Shown here: positions 8,790-18,162 of the stretch, in pieces | Position numbering within the stretch: the stretch's first letter is position 1 | Layout of the letters: the number at the start of each line of letters is the position of its first letter | DNA from: Singulisphaera sp. GP187 | Lineage (GTDB): Bacteria; Planctomycetota; UBA1135; UBA2386 | Direction: 5' to 3' | Assembly: GCA_945871815.1 (NCBI GenBank) | Contig: CAMBXM010000004.1 | Coordinates: 1-56,728 of the forward strand | DNA length: 56,728 bases | Program-made: the position numbers and the translations under genes | The notes under the pieces: generated by a model | The model's database searches: none | What the model saw: the letters and a program-made list of their open reading frames with translations, nothing else | Told to the model about the DNA's origin: nothing

Positions 8790-9782
8790 CTACTGCTGCC
8801 GCCGCGTCGCCGCGATCCGGCGCGGGTCGAGGCGCCACACGTTTTGCTCGCGCAGGTTCGACAGCCACACCGAGCCGTGACCGACGCGGATGGCGTCGCC
8901 GCCCGGGCCGAAGAACTGTTGTGCCACCTCGTTGGTGCGCGGGTCGATGCGCGTGATCGGGTATTGGAACACGGTCACCCAAACCGAGCCTTCGCCGACC
9001 GCGATCTCGCCGCCGCCGCCGTGTAGTCCCGCTTCGATCGTGGCGACGATCTTGTTGGTCTTCACATCGACGCGCGAGACCGTGCCATCGCCTTGGTTGA
9101 GCGTCCAGCACGAGCCCTCGCCGATGGCGAGGAAGCGCGGGTTCTTGCCGACCTTGATGCGCTCGACGATCAGATTCGTGCGCGGATCCACTCGCTGCAA
9201 CAGATCCGTGTCGCTGCTCGTGATCCACACTGATTCCTCGCCAAACGCGGCGGCGAACGAGCCCTTCTCGACCTCGATGAAGGCCACGACCTTGTTGGTC
9301 GCCGGGTCGATGCGCGCCAGCTTGCCCTTCGCGTCGGTCAGCACCCAGACACTCTCGGCCCCGACGCACAGTCCGCCTTCCGAGTCGGCGATGCCGAGCG
9401 GGATCGTCGCGACCACCTTGTCGGTCTTCAAGTCGACGCGAACGAGGCCGGGATCGCCGCAGCACGGCACCCAGACGCTGCCAAAGCCGACAGCGAGGCC
9501 AGCACCAGGTTCCTTGCCGACCTCGATGGTCGCCGCGACGGTGTTCAGCTTGGGATCGAGCCGTGCGATGGTGTTCTTGGGACCATTCGAGATGAACACG
9601 CACTCATCCACCGCTTGCCAGTCGGGGACGCCTTCGATGGGGAAGACCGCTTCCGGGGTCAGCTGACTCATCGGGATTCGGCGCTCGACATCGGCGATGC
9701 CGGGCTTCTTCTGCCGTTCGGTCTGGGCATTGAGGGGAGCGAGGGTCATCGCAAGAAGCGCCGCGATCGCAGGCATTCGCAT
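8790..9782 (-). CDS. Secreted YncE/Vgb-like beta-propeller repeat protein
   Basis: This 330-residue protein has an N-terminal signal sequence ('MPAIAALLAMTLAPLNAQ', cleavage near residue 20) and about six or seven repeats of roughly 42 residues. Each repeat has the form 'GEGSVWVT...ITRIDPRTNEVV..I.VG', the pattern of YVTN/virginiamycin-B-lyase-like propellers. Examples are 'ESVWVLTDAKGKLARIDPATNKVVAFIEV' and 'GSCWTLNQGDGTVSRVDVKTNKIVATIEAG'. No catalytic residues can be assigned, and binding or structural roles are equally possible. An in-frame ATG two codons downstream (9776) is an alternative start. It may be cotranscribed with birA, though no functional link is evident. Confidence 0.8.
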   Translation of the reverse strand: MRMPAIAALLAMTLAPLNAQTERQKKPGIADVERRIPMSQLTPEAVFPIEGVPDWQAVDECVFISNGPKNTIARLDPKLNTVAATIEVGKEPGAGLAVGFGSVWVPCCGDPGLVRVDLKTDKVVATIPLGIADSEGGLCVGAESVWVLTDAKGKLARIDPATNKVVAFIEVEKGSFAAAFGEESVWITSSDTDLLQRVDPRTNLIVERIKVGKNPRFLAIGEGSCWTLNQGDGTVSRVDVKTNKIVATIEAGLHGGGGEIAVGEGSVWVTVFQYPITRIDPRTNEVAQQFFGPGGDAIRVGHGSVWLSNLREQNVWRLDPRRIAATRRQQ

Positions 9783-10087
9783 GAAGGCGCAGAGCCTACC
9801 AGGGTTGGGAGCGCCAGGAAGTAGCAGGACTCCGATGGCATCGAGACGGCGAACAGAGTTCCTAGAAGTGGTTTCCCAGCACTCCGGCGGCTGCTTTCGC
9901 CCCCGAAGCCCGATGGCTGCGGCGCCAGGTCACCGCGGAATCCACGGATGCCGCTGCGAACTCGCTCCTTGTCCTCGGCTTTCGTTGCTCGCCTCGCTCG
10001 CCGGCTTGTGGTGAAACCACCTCTCGTCTCCTGATGCCATCCGCCGCCTCACCGGTCGGCTCGCAGCGGCCAATTGCAACTATCGAA
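9783..10087. other. Intergenic region, no gene recognised
   Basis: These 305 bp separate the divergent beta-propeller and cytochrome/DUF1549 genes, so they should hold both promoters. Frames here are unremarkable. The upstream in-frame ATG at 10034 could add 18 residues to the cytochrome gene. I see no strong -35/-10 pair, operator palindrome or RNA motif. Confidence 0.5.
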
Positions 10088-13000
10088 ATGCTCAGCAAGG
10101 TGAAGTTGGTGCGACACGTCCTGTTCGTCGGCGTTGCAGTATTGACGGTAATGGTGCGTGCCCAGGAACCGTCTCCCACGGCGGCTGCGCGGGCGCTGCA
10201 CTTCGAGGCCAAGGTCCGCCCGCTGCTGATCCAGCGCTGCGACGAGTGCCATGCGGAGACTGCCGAGGGCAACCTGCGTACGGATTCGCGCGACGCGTTG
10301 TTGAAGGGCGGTGATGACGGGCCCGCACTCGTGGTCGGCGATCCCGACGCGAGCCTCTTGATGCACGCCGTGCGCCACCAAGGCGGCCTGAAGATGCCGA
10401 AGAAGCGCACGCGCTTGAGTGCCGACGAGATCGAGGCGCTGGCGGAGTGGATCCGCGACGGCGCCGTCTGGCCGGCGGCGACGCCGACGGCGGCGAAGGT
10501 GATCGACGAGCGCATCGCCAGCCATCGCGACTTCTGGTCCTTTCGACCACTCGCAATGCCCGTGGTTCCGACGGTTGCCAACGCCGCGTTTGCCCGCACT
10601 GACCTCGACCGCTTTGTGCTCGCGCGGCTCGAACAGGACGGCCTGAAGCCCGTCGCCCTTGGCGATCGTCGCACCTGGCTGCGGCGCGCCACGTTCGGCC
10701 TCACCGGCCTACCGCCGACGGCGGCGGAGACGGCGGCCTTCCTCGCTGACAAAGCGCCGGCGGCCGCGACGGCGGTGATCGACCGTCTGCTGGCGTCACC
10801 GGCTTACGGCGAACACTGGGCGCGCTGGTGGCTCGACCTCGCGCGTTTTGCCGAGGACGACTGCCGCAGCCTCGATCCCGAGGGCCGCGGGTTCAACCCG
10901 TATCCCCATGCGTATCTCTATCGCGACTGGGTGATCCAGAGCCTCGCCGACGACCTTCCGTACGACCAGTTCGTGACGGCGCAGCTGGCAGCGGACTTGC
11001 TCGACGAACCCGAGCGCACGCGGCACCTGCCGGCGCTCGGCTTCCTCGGCCTCGGTCCGTGGTACTACGACAACGGCTCGGTCGAGGTCACGCGCGCCGA
11101 CGAGCGCCACGATCGCGTGGACACGGTGTCGCGGGCCCTGCTCGGGTTGACCGTCGGGTGTGCGCGTTGCCACGACCACAAGTTCGACCCGATCGCAGCC
11201 ACCGACTATTACGCGCTGGCTGGCGTGTTCCTCAACACGCGCTATCGGGAGTACGCTCAGGTGCCGCAGGCGGTGGTCGACGACTATGCGCTTCGCGAGA
11301 AGCGTCTCGAACACCACAAGCAGCTGCTGTCGGAGTTCTTGAAGCACGAGCGGCAGCACACTGCCGAGGCCTTTGCACTGCAGTCCGCGCGATACCTGAT
11401 GGCGTGCTGGCAGGTGCTCGGTCCGCTGCGTCAGGACAAGGCCCTGGTCGTGGCAACCGAGAAGCTCGACTATGAGTTGTTCGACCGCTGGCTGGTGTTT
11501 TCGCAGAAGCCGCCAAAGCACTATCCACACCTCCGCGTCTGGCAGGAGATGCTCGCCAAGCCGAGCACCAAGAAGGCCGCCGAGAAGGTCGCGAACGAGT
11601 TCCAGACGCAGTTGCTGGACGTGATGTTCGCGATGAAGGACGTGATCCAGGAGAACGAGGTCATTCGCGCGAAGGCGATGCCGACGACCAAGAAGAAGGA
11701 GCCCGGGAAGTTGCCGAGCGACTTCGTCACCAACGACGATTTCTGTCCCGGTTGTGGGCTCGAGTTGAAAAGCCTGCCCAAGGAGCAGGCGAACCTCTGG
11801 ACCGACGTGTTCGAGCGCGATCTCGACGGCGAGTTCGAAGCGGCAGTCAGCCAGGAAGAGCGCAGCAAACCCGGACTACTGTTCTTCTCGGGGCACGCAC
11901 TCGAACGTCAACTCGGCGCCGAGCGCCGGCGCGTGCTCGACGACTTGCGCAAGAGCCTCAAGACCGGCCGCAAGGAGCTTGGGCCGAAGTACCCCGCTGT
12001 GCACGGCGTCGAAGATGTTCCAGAACCTGCCGCGATGCGAGTCAACCTGCGCGGCAACCCCTTTCGCCTCGGCGACGAAGTGCAGCGTCGGTTCCCGGTC
12101 GTGCTGCAGCCGGAGCCGGCGCAGCCGTTCCGCCGCGGCAGCGGGCGCCGCGAACTGGCGCAGGCGATCGTCAGCCATCCGATCGCCGCTCGCGTGTTGG
12201 TCAATCGCGTTTGGAAGCAACACTTCGGCACCGGCTTGGTCGAGACGCCGAGCGACTTTGGCGTGAGTGGCGAACGACCATCACACCCAGAACTGCTCGA
12301 CTATCTGGCGACATGGTTCTCGGCCCACGGCTCGTTGAAGGAGCTGCACCGAGAGATTCTGCGCAGCGCGGTGTATGGCCTCGGCGCGCTCGACGATGCG
12401 GCTGGCCACGAGCAGGACGCCGGCAATCGCCTGTACTGGCGCGCCAACGAACGTCGTCTAGCCGCTGAACAGATCCGCGACGCGATGCTGGCTGCAGCGG
12501 GCACGCTCGAACCCGAGCGCTTTGGCCCGTCGGTGAAGCTCGTGCCGAGCAACCGCCGGCGCACGATCTACGGGCACGTCAGTCGCTACAGCCTCGATCC
12601 GTACCTCGCGCTCTTCGACTTCCCGATGCCGAGCAGCTCCAGCGAACGGCGCTTCACGACCAATGTCGCACCGCAACGGTTGTTCTTGATGAACAGCGAC
12701 TTCGTGCAGGAGCAAGCCGAACGTGTTGCTGCGCGGGTTGCCGCTGCTCCTGGCGACGAAGCTCGTATCGCACAGGTCTATGAGCTGCTGTTCCAGCGGC
12801 CTCCGACCGCGACCGAGGTTGCTGCTGGGCTCGACTATCTGCGGCAGGAGCCGATGCGGCAGTACGAAGAAGGCAAGATCGCGCGCGTCGATGCCAAGGC
12901 AGTGGTCCCAGAGCCGCCTTCGGACCCCGCTGCAGTGGTCGCCAAGTCGGTCGTGGAGCCGCTGCAAGCGGACCCGGACAAGAGCGCGGCGCTGCCTGGT

Positions 13001-13165
13001 CCAGATGACGAGAAGGGCACCGACGAGCTCGGTGCGGAGAAACCCGATGCGGAGAAACCCGAGGCCAAGAAGGGCGACGTGTCGAAGCACCCGCTGCCCG
13101 TGACGATCTGGGGCCGCTACGTGAAGGTCCTGCTTTGCTCCAACGAGTTCCTCTTCGTGCGCTGA
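10088..13165 (+). CDS. Planctomycete cytochrome c / DUF1549 / DUF1553 protein
   Basis: This is a roughly 1,025-residue exported protein with the three-domain order typical of Planctomycetes: a signal peptide ('VRHVLFVGVAVLTVMVRAQ'), a PSCyt1 c-type haem domain with CxxCH as 'CDECH' and a likely axial Met in 'GGLKMPKK', then DUF1549 ('WARWWLDLARFAEDDC', 'CARCHDHKFDPI', a second CxxCH) and DUF1553 near the end ('RRELAQAIVSHPIAARVLVNRVWKQHFGTGLVETPSDFGVSG'). The family is often found with DUF1501 proteins, as here; substrate is unknown. A lysine-rich insert with 'CPGC' (11744-11755) and a late 'AEKPDAEKPEAKK' repeat set it apart. I prefer the ATG at 10088 because it puts the signal peptide first; 10034 is possible. 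Confidence 0.9.
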   Translation: MLSKVKLVRHVLFVGVAVLTVMVRAQEPSPTAAARALHFEAKVRPLLIQRCDECHAETAEGNLRTDSRDALLKGGDDGPALVVGDPDASLLMHAVRHQGGLKMPKKRTRLSADEIEALAEWIRDGAVWPAATPTAAKVIDERIASHRDFWSFRPLAMPVVPTVANAAFARTDLDRFVLARLEQDGLKPVALGDRRTWLRRATFGLTGLPPTAAETAAFLADKAPAAATAVIDRLLASPAYGEHWARWWLDLARFAEDDCRSLDPEGRGFNPYPHAYLYRDWVIQSLADDLPYDQFVTAQLAADLLDEPERTRHLPALGFLGLGPWYYDNGSVEVTRADERHDRVDTVSRALLGLTVGCARCHDHKFDPIAATDYYALAGVFLNTRYREYAQVPQAVVDDYALREKRLEHHKQLLSEFLKHERQHTAEAFALQSARYLMACWQVLGPLRQDKALVVATEKLDYELFDRWLVFSQKPPKHYPHLRVWQEMLAKPSTKKAAEKVANEFQTQLLDVMFAMKDVIQENEVIRAKAMPTTKKKEPGKLPSDFVTNDDFCPGCGLELKSLPKEQANLWTDVFERDLDGEFEAAVSQEERSKPGLLFFSGHALERQLGAERRRVLDDLRKSLKTGRKELGPKYPAVHGVEDVPEPAAMRVNLRGNPFRLGDEVQRRFPVVLQPEPAQPFRRGSGRRELAQAIVSHPIAARVLVNRVWKQHFGTGLVETPSDFGVSGERPSHPELLDYLATWFSAHGSLKELHREILRSAVYGLGALDDAAGHEQDAGNRLYWRANERRLAAEQIRDAMLAAAGTLEPERFGPSVKLVPSNRRRTIYGHVSRYSLDPYLALFDFPMPSSSSERRFTTNVAPQRLFLMNSDFVQEQAERVAARVAAAPGDEARIAQVYELLFQRPPTATEVAAGLDYLRQEPMRQYEEGKIARVDAKAVVPEPPSDPAAVVAKSVVEPLQADPDKSAALPGPDDEKGTDELGAEKPDAEKPEAKKGDVSKHPLPVTIWGRYVKVLLCSNEFLFVR

Positions 13166-14652
13166 TGGACCACCTCGATCAAAACGGCCTCCGGTCGCTT
13201 TCGCGCTCTGCTCCGCTCTCACGCCGCGACGCCCTGCGCCGCATCGGCAGCGGGTTCGGCATGCTGGCGTTCGCCAACCTCGTGCAGGGGAGTCTGCGCG
13301 CGGCGCAGGATCCGTTGCCTGCAGTAGCGGGCCCGCGACCGCTCGATCATCCCGCGAAGGCCAAGGCGGTGATCTTCCTGTGCATGAACGGAGCGATGTC
13401 GCAGGTCGACACCTTTGACCCAAAGCCGATGCTCGACAAGTACCACGGCCAACCGATGCCCGGCGGACCGATCGCCACCGAGCGGAAGACCGGCGCCTTG
13501 ATGCGTTCGCCCTTCGCGTTCCGTCAGCACGGCGAGTGCGGCGCTCAGGTCAGCGAACTGTGGCCACACCTCGCCAACTGTGTCGACGACATCTGCTTCG
13601 TGCGGTCGTGCCACACCGACATCCCGAATCACGAGCCATCGCTGCTGATGCTGAACACCGGCCACACGCAGAGCGGCCGACCGTCGCTCGGCTCGTGGCT
13701 CACCTACGGGCTGGGCACCAACAACGCCAACCTGCCTGGCTTCGTGGTGTTGTGTCCCGAGACGCCCACGACGGTCGGACCGCCGCTGTGGAGCCACGGG
13801 TTCTTGCCGACGGTGCACCAGGGGACGTTTCTCGCCGACCAGGTCGAGCGCCAAGCCGAGGGCATCCTGGTCGGTAAGGAGTTCGATCCGAAGAAGCTGG
13901 TGCCGTTCTTGCGCAACGACAAGTTTGGGTCGGCGGAGCAGCGACGCGAACTCGACCTGCTGAAGGCGCTCGAACAGGAGCGGCGGGTCCGCGAGCCGTT
14001 GGCCGACCCTCAGCTCGATGCCGCGATCGCAGCCATGGAAGTCGCCTATCGCATGCAGCAGGAAGCGCTCGACGTTTTCGATCTGCGTCGCGAACGACTC
14101 TCGACGCTGGAGCTCTATGGCCGCGGCAGCACCGCGCGCGGGTGCCTCATGGCCGTGCGCATGATCGAACGGGGCGTGCGCATGGTGCAGGTCTACTACG
14201 GGCGTGGGGATCCGTGGGACCACCACGACGACATCCTGCGCCATCGCATCACTGCCGGCGACTCCGATCAGGCCTACGCGGCGGTGATCAAGGACCTGAA
14301 GGCGCGCGGTCTGTTCGAGCACACGCTGGTGGTGTGCGCGTCCGAGTTTGGTCGCACGCCGACCACGGAGATCGGCGGTGGCGGTGGCGCTGTGCGCAAC
14401 GGCCGCGACCACAACCCGCACGGCTTCACCGTCTGGTTGGCAGGCGGCGGCATCAAGGGTGGCATGACCTATGGCGCCACCGACGACTTCGGCTTCAAAG
14501 CGGTCGACAAGCCGGTGCACGTGCACGATCTGCACGCGACGATCCTGCACCTGCTCGGCATCGACCACCGCCGACTCACGTGGCGGCACAGTGGCCGCGA
14601 CTTCCGCCTGACGGACGTCGCCGGCAACGTGCTGCACGACCTGATTGCGTAG
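13165..14652 (+). CDS. DUF1501 (sulfatase-like) exported protein
   Basis: This 495-residue DUF1501 protein starts with a twin-arginine signal ('SRRDALRRIGSGFGMLAFANLV'), predicting export of a folded protein to the periplasm. It belongs to the alkaline phosphatase/sulfatase-like superfamily. 'AVIFLCMNGAMSQVDTFDPKP' is the family opening, and 'DPWDHHDD', 'CASEFGRTPTTE' and 'GRDHNPHGFTVWLAGGGIKGG' are conserved metal-site-like stretches. Its ATG overlaps the TGA of the preceding cytochrome/DUF1549 gene (TGATG), so translation is probably coupled and the two products likely act together. The biochemical activity of this pair has not been established to my knowledge. Confidence 0.92.
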   Translation: MDHLDQNGLRSLSRSAPLSRRDALRRIGSGFGMLAFANLVQGSLRAAQDPLPAVAGPRPLDHPAKAKAVIFLCMNGAMSQVDTFDPKPMLDKYHGQPMPGGPIATERKTGALMRSPFAFRQHGECGAQVSELWPHLANCVDDICFVRSCHTDIPNHEPSLLMLNTGHTQSGRPSLGSWLTYGLGTNNANLPGFVVLCPETPTTVGPPLWSHGFLPTVHQGTFLADQVERQAEGILVGKEFDPKKLVPFLRNDKFGSAEQRRELDLLKALEQERRVREPLADPQLDAAIAAMEVAYRMQQEALDVFDLRRERLSTLELYGRGSTARGCLMAVRMIERGVRMVQVYYGRGDPWDHHDDILRHRITAGDSDQAYAAVIKDLKARGLFEHTLVVCASEFGRTPTTEIGGGGGAVRNGRDHNPHGFTVWLAGGGIKGGMTYGATDDFGFKAVDKPVHVHDLHATILHLLGIDHRRLTWRHSGRDFRLTDVAGNVLHDLIA

Positions 14653-14685
14653 CGGCGCGGGCTATTGCGCCCAGCGCGCGCCGCT
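14651..14685. terminator. Hairpin shared by two convergent gene ends
   Basis: A 9-bp outer stem (AGCGGCGCG / CGCGCCGCT) with an inner GGGC/GCCC stem and a TATTGC loop spans the gap between the stops of the DUF1501 gene and the convergent NYN-domain gene. It overlaps both stop codons. There is no U-tract, so a bidirectional terminator is inferred from position and stem strength. Confidence 0.4.
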
Positions 14686-15440
14686 CAGCGTCCGCGCGAC
14701 TTCGGCTGCGCGACCTCGCGCAAGAAGATGTCGACGCGGCCCGTCTGGCTCGTTTGGCGCTCGATGTCAAACATCCCGGTAGCCTCCACCAAGTGGCTCA
14801 GCTTGGTGAAGCCGTAGCTGCGCGAGTCGAAGTCCGGCTTCTGCGACATGATCTTGGCACCGACGGCGCCGAGGTTGGCCCAGCCGTCCTCGTCTTCGCT
14901 GCCCTCGACGGCCCAGCGCAGCAGGTCGACGAGCTTGTGGTCGTGCTTCAGCTCGGTCGCGGACTTCTTTGGCGTGCTGTCCTTCTCTGGCGCGGCGCCG
15001 CGGAGGATGTCGGTGAAGACAAAACGATCGCATGCCGTCACGAACGCGCGCGGCGTCTTGCGTTCGCCAAAGCCGATGACCATCAGACCCTCTTCGCGGA
15101 TGCGCGAAGCGAGGCGGGTGAAGTCACTGTCGCTGGAGACGAGGCAGAAGCCGTCGAGCTTGGAGCGGAACAGCAAGTCCATCGCATCGATGATGAGGGC
15201 GCTGTCGGTCGCGTTCTTGCCGACGGTGTAGCGGAACTGCTGGATCGGCTGGATCGCATGTTCGAGGAGCTGCTCCTTCCAGGACTTCAGGTTCGGCAGG
15301 GTCCAGTCGCCGTAGATTCGCTTCACCTGCGCGACGCCGTAGTTGGCGATCTCCGCGATCAGGCCTTCGAGGGCGGACGCCGAGACGTTGTCGGCGTCGA
15401 TGAGTACGGCAAAGCGCCGCTGCGGAGTGGTCGGTTCCAT
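14685..15440 (-). CDS. NYN-domain (LabA/DUF88-type) protein with C-terminal LOTUS-like region
   Basis: This 251-residue cytoplasmic protein has an N-terminal NYN domain, a PIN-like RNase fold. 'RFAVLIDADNVS' (D15, D17), 'KNATDSALIIDAMDLL' and 'FCLVSSDSDFTRLASRIREEGLMVIGFG' supply the expected acidic cluster. The C-terminal part ('GWANLGAVGAKIMSQKPDFDSRSYGFTKLSHLVEATGMFDI') fits an OST-HTH/LOTUS module, a common partner of bacterial NYN domains thought to bind RNA. RNase activity is inferred from the family. The ATG at 15440 is chosen because the NYN fold begins a few residues later; a longer frame reaches 15587. Convergent with the DUF1501 gene. Confidence 0.85.
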   Translation of the reverse strand: MEPTTPQRRFAVLIDADNVSASALEGLIAEIANYGVAQVKRIYGDWTLPNLKSWKEQLLEHAIQPIQQFRYTVGKNATDSALIIDAMDLLFRSKLDGFCLVSSDSDFTRLASRIREEGLMVIGFGERKTPRAFVTACDRFVFTDILRGAAPEKDSTPKKSATELKHDHKLVDLLRWAVEGSEDEDGWANLGAVGAKIMSQKPDFDSRSYGFTKLSHLVEATGMFDIERQTSQTGRVDIFLREVAQPKSRGR

Positions 15441-15606
15441 GAGGCGGAACAGGGTAGCGATTCTCGGCCCAGACTCCCGCGCCCAGATCGGCAGGAAGTG
15501 CCGGTGACTGGTCCAAGGCAGGACGGAAGGCGTCGGACGACACTGCAATCCGGGCGGTCGGCTGCCTAGTTCCTCACCGCTTTTCATCCTCTCCCGCGTC
15601 TCGGAC

Positions 15607-15635
15607 TGAAGTTCTCGGCACGGATCTGCCGATGA
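15607..15635 (+). promoter_or_regulatory. Weak sigma28-like element upstream of the glycosyltransferase gene
   Basis: TGAAGTTC (15607-15614) and GCCGATGA (15628-15635) resemble the FliA boxes TAAAGTTT and GCCGATAA. The gap is 13 nt instead of 11. If real, transcription would start just past the ATG at 15632, and translation would have to begin at a later codon. Confidence 0.2.
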
Positions 15636-18136
15636 CTCCGGGGCATCCGCGGCAGACGCCCGGGTGCGGCAAAGGAAAGTTGGCTTCGACCATTGAACAA
15701 GCGACCGGCTTCGCAGGTGCGGTCCTCGGTTTCCCCGCGATTTCTGCGGGGGCGCTGGGGGGCTCCGTGCTGCGCTTGCCCAGCGCCACGCGCGCGCCTT
15801 CGGCCCTGCCCGAGCGCCAGTTCGCGGCCATTGAGGTTGCGGCCTTCACCGAGTCGATGGGCACGATCGAGTCCTTTGCCGCGCAACTCGCGTCGCGGCT
15901 GCAGCCGGGCGGCAAGCTCGTGCTCGATATCGACAACGAGCACTGTGTCCGCCAGCTACGCCTCGTCATCGAAGGGCGGAGCGGGACTTTCGACCCCGTC
16001 GGCAGCTTCGTCGATCCGTCGCGGCCGTTGCCGCTCCGGCGCGTGCTTCAAGCCCTCGACGGTGCCGGGTTGCACATCGATGACGTGATCCGTGTGGCCG
16101 GTGCACCGGGGCAGCTACACGCCGACTTTGCCGAGTCGATGTTCGCGCAGGGCTTCTTGCCGCTGGCGTGGCTGCAAGGTGCACCGCCGCTGCGGTTCTG
16201 GATTACTTGCACGCGAGCGCCTTCGTTGCCAGGGTCGGTGCTGATCGGTCCTGGCGATCCACTGCTGCAAGAGCGCACGGCGGCATGCCTGCGTCAGTTC
16301 TTGCCGTCCGAGTGGGAGGTGCTGAGCGCCAACGCTGCGGTCGAGACCGAGGGTTTCACGCGAGCGATCGCACAAGCGCGCGGCGATCTCGTTTGGTTCT
16401 TGCGTGCTGGTGCTACTGCGTCGGCGCAGCTGTTCGAAGAGCTCACGCTGCTCGCCACCATCGGCTCAGCCGCACCGGGACGGAATGGGGAACGTCAGTG
16501 CCCCGGTGATCTCAGCGGGCTGATGATCCAACGGCTCGAAGTGCTGCAGGCCGGGCCATTGCCGTCGCGCGACAACACGCAGATTGCGCTCGAAGAGTAC
16601 TGCATGAAGCTCGAGAGCCTGGCCGCCGAGGCCGGCTTGGCTCAAGGTGCGTTCGAGTCGCCGAAGCCGCCGATCGAATCGCCCGCAACGTTTGCGCGCG
16701 AGGTCGCGGCCATGTTGCAGGTCTGGCAGCCTGCTCAAGCAGCAAACGTGCGACCCGGTGAGATCGCCACTACGGCCATCGCCAAGGCGCCGTGGCAGGA
16801 TCGCGAACCACGTATCTCTCTGTGCATGATTGCGCGCGACGAGGAGCGTTTCTTGGGCGAATGCCTGAAGCGTGCCGCGCCGCTGGCGGACGAGATCATC
16901 GTCGTCGACACCGGCAGCAAGGATCGCACGGTCGCCATTGCCGAGTCCTTTGGCGCCAAGGTTCTGCACCGCGAGTGGACGGACGACTTCTCCGCGCCGC
17001 GCAACGTCGGAATCGATGCTGCCACCGGGGACTGGATCATGGTCCTCGATGCCGACGAGTTCTTGCAGCCTGGAAGCGTCGAGCGCATCCGCGAACTCGT
17101 GCGCGATCCTGCAGCCGTCGGCTACCTGATGAAGTTCGTCAACATCTGCCCGGGCCAGAAGTCCGTCGGCGTGCTGATGGTGCGCCTCTTCCGCAAACTG
17201 CCGGGCGTCGTCTTCGAGAACGTCATCCACGAACAGGTTTCGCCGACGCTGGTGGCGCGCGGTGCGGATCTCGGTCTCGCGCTCGCTTCCTGTGATGTCG
17301 AGGTGGATCACCACGGTTATGCGGATGAGGTCGTGGACAGCCGCAACAAGAACGAGCGCAACGAGCGCTTGTTCAAGAAGCAGCTGAGTCAGCGACCCGA
17401 CGACATCTACTGCCTCTACAAGTACGGCGATTTCCTTCGCCGACTCGTTGGCCGAGAAGGCGACTCGCTGGCGTTGCTCGATCGCTGCCTGCACCAGATT
17501 CGCACTGGGCCGCCGTCGCTGCCGCGCAACCTGCCGTATGCCGGCGAAGTGGCGGCGTTGTGCGCGCTGGGACGTGCACGTCGCGGCGATGTGCATGAAG
17601 CACTGGCAATCGTCGACGAGGCCCTTCGTCGGTTTGTGCCGACACCCAATCTCCACTACATCGCCGCGAGCCTGCTGACGGCGACGCACCAGCCCGATGC
17701 TGCCATCGCGCACTACCGGCGTTGCCTTGCGTATCGCGGGCAGACCCTGGTCGTACCAATCCAGGATGGCATCACCGGCCACGTCGCGCTCATCGGCATT
17801 GCGCAAGCACTGTGGCAGAAGGGCGACATGGTGAGGAGCCAGCGACTCGCACAGCGAGCCGTCGAGATTGCTCCGGACTACGAGGTCGGCCAGATGGTGT
17901 TGTCCAAGCTCCAATTGGCCGCGGGCGACGCGGCCTCGGCGCTCCAGACGATGACTACGTATCTGAAGCAGAAGCCCGACTCTGCCGGCGCGTGCCAGCA
18001 GACCACCCTGATTTTGCAGCGACTCGGTTGCGTCGACCAAGCCCAGAAGATGGGGCGGCGCGCGATCGACCTGTTGACCAAGAGTGGCGCGACCGACGAG
18101 GTCGCGCACATGGAACGCATCCTGGCCGCCAACTGA
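15632..18136 (+). CDS. GT2 glycosyltransferase with N-terminal methyltransferase-like region and C-terminal TPRs
   Basis: The frame encodes up to 834 residues. The N-terminal part ('ESFAAQLASRLQPGGKLVLDIDNEH') faintly resembles a class I methyltransferase end. A family-2 glycosyltransferase core starts near residue 390 ('ISLCMIARDEERFLGECLKRAAPLADEIIVVDTGSKDRT') with the DXD metal site in 'MVLDADEF'. This is the SunS/WaaE-like type that commonly modifies proteins or lipids. From about residue 590 on there are TPR-like helical repeats ('QPDAAIAHYRRCLAYRG', 'GDMVRSQRLAQRAVEIAPDYEVG'). TPRs fused to a transferase suggest recognition of protein substrates, and the flagellin genes lie about 5 kb away. 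I infer a possible flagellin glycosyltransferase. The 5' end is uncertain; TTG at 15680 is an alternative. Confidence 0.75.
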   Translation: MTPGHPRQTPGCGKGKLASTIEQATGFAGAVLGFPAISAGALGGSVLRLPSATRAPSALPERQFAAIEVAAFTESMGTIESFAAQLASRLQPGGKLVLDIDNEHCVRQLRLVIEGRSGTFDPVGSFVDPSRPLPLRRVLQALDGAGLHIDDVIRVAGAPGQLHADFAESMFAQGFLPLAWLQGAPPLRFWITCTRAPSLPGSVLIGPGDPLLQERTAACLRQFLPSEWEVLSANAAVETEGFTRAIAQARGDLVWFLRAGATASAQLFEELTLLATIGSAAPGRNGERQCPGDLSGLMIQRLEVLQAGPLPSRDNTQIALEEYCMKLESLAAEAGLAQGAFESPKPPIESPATFAREVAAMLQVWQPAQAANVRPGEIATTAIAKAPWQDREPRISLCMIARDEERFLGECLKRAAPLADEIIVVDTGSKDRTVAIAESFGAKVLHREWTDDFSAPRNVGIDAATGDWIMVLDADEFLQPGSVERIRELVRDPAAVGYLMKFVNICPGQKSVGVLMVRLFRKLPGVVFENVIHEQVSPTLVARGADLGLALASCDVEVDHHGYADEVVDSRNKNERNERLFKKQLSQRPDDIYCLYKYGDFLRRLVGREGDSLALLDRCLHQIRTGPPSLPRNLPYAGEVAALCALGRARRGDVHEALAIVDEALRRFVPTPNLHYIAASLLTATHQPDAAIAHYRRCLAYRGQTLVVPIQDGITGHVALIGIAQALWQKGDMVRSQRLAQRAVEIAPDYEVGQMVLSKLQLAAGDAASALQTMTTYLKQKPDSAGACQQTTLILQRLGCVDQAQKMGRRAIDLLTKSGATDEVAHMERILAAN

Positions 18137-18162
18137 CGGCCACAACCGACGAGGAAAGAACG

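Noticed and set aside
10008-10020. Short GTGGT/ACCAC hairpin upstream of the cytochrome gene
   Set aside because: A 5-bp stem is expected by chance and has no matching context.
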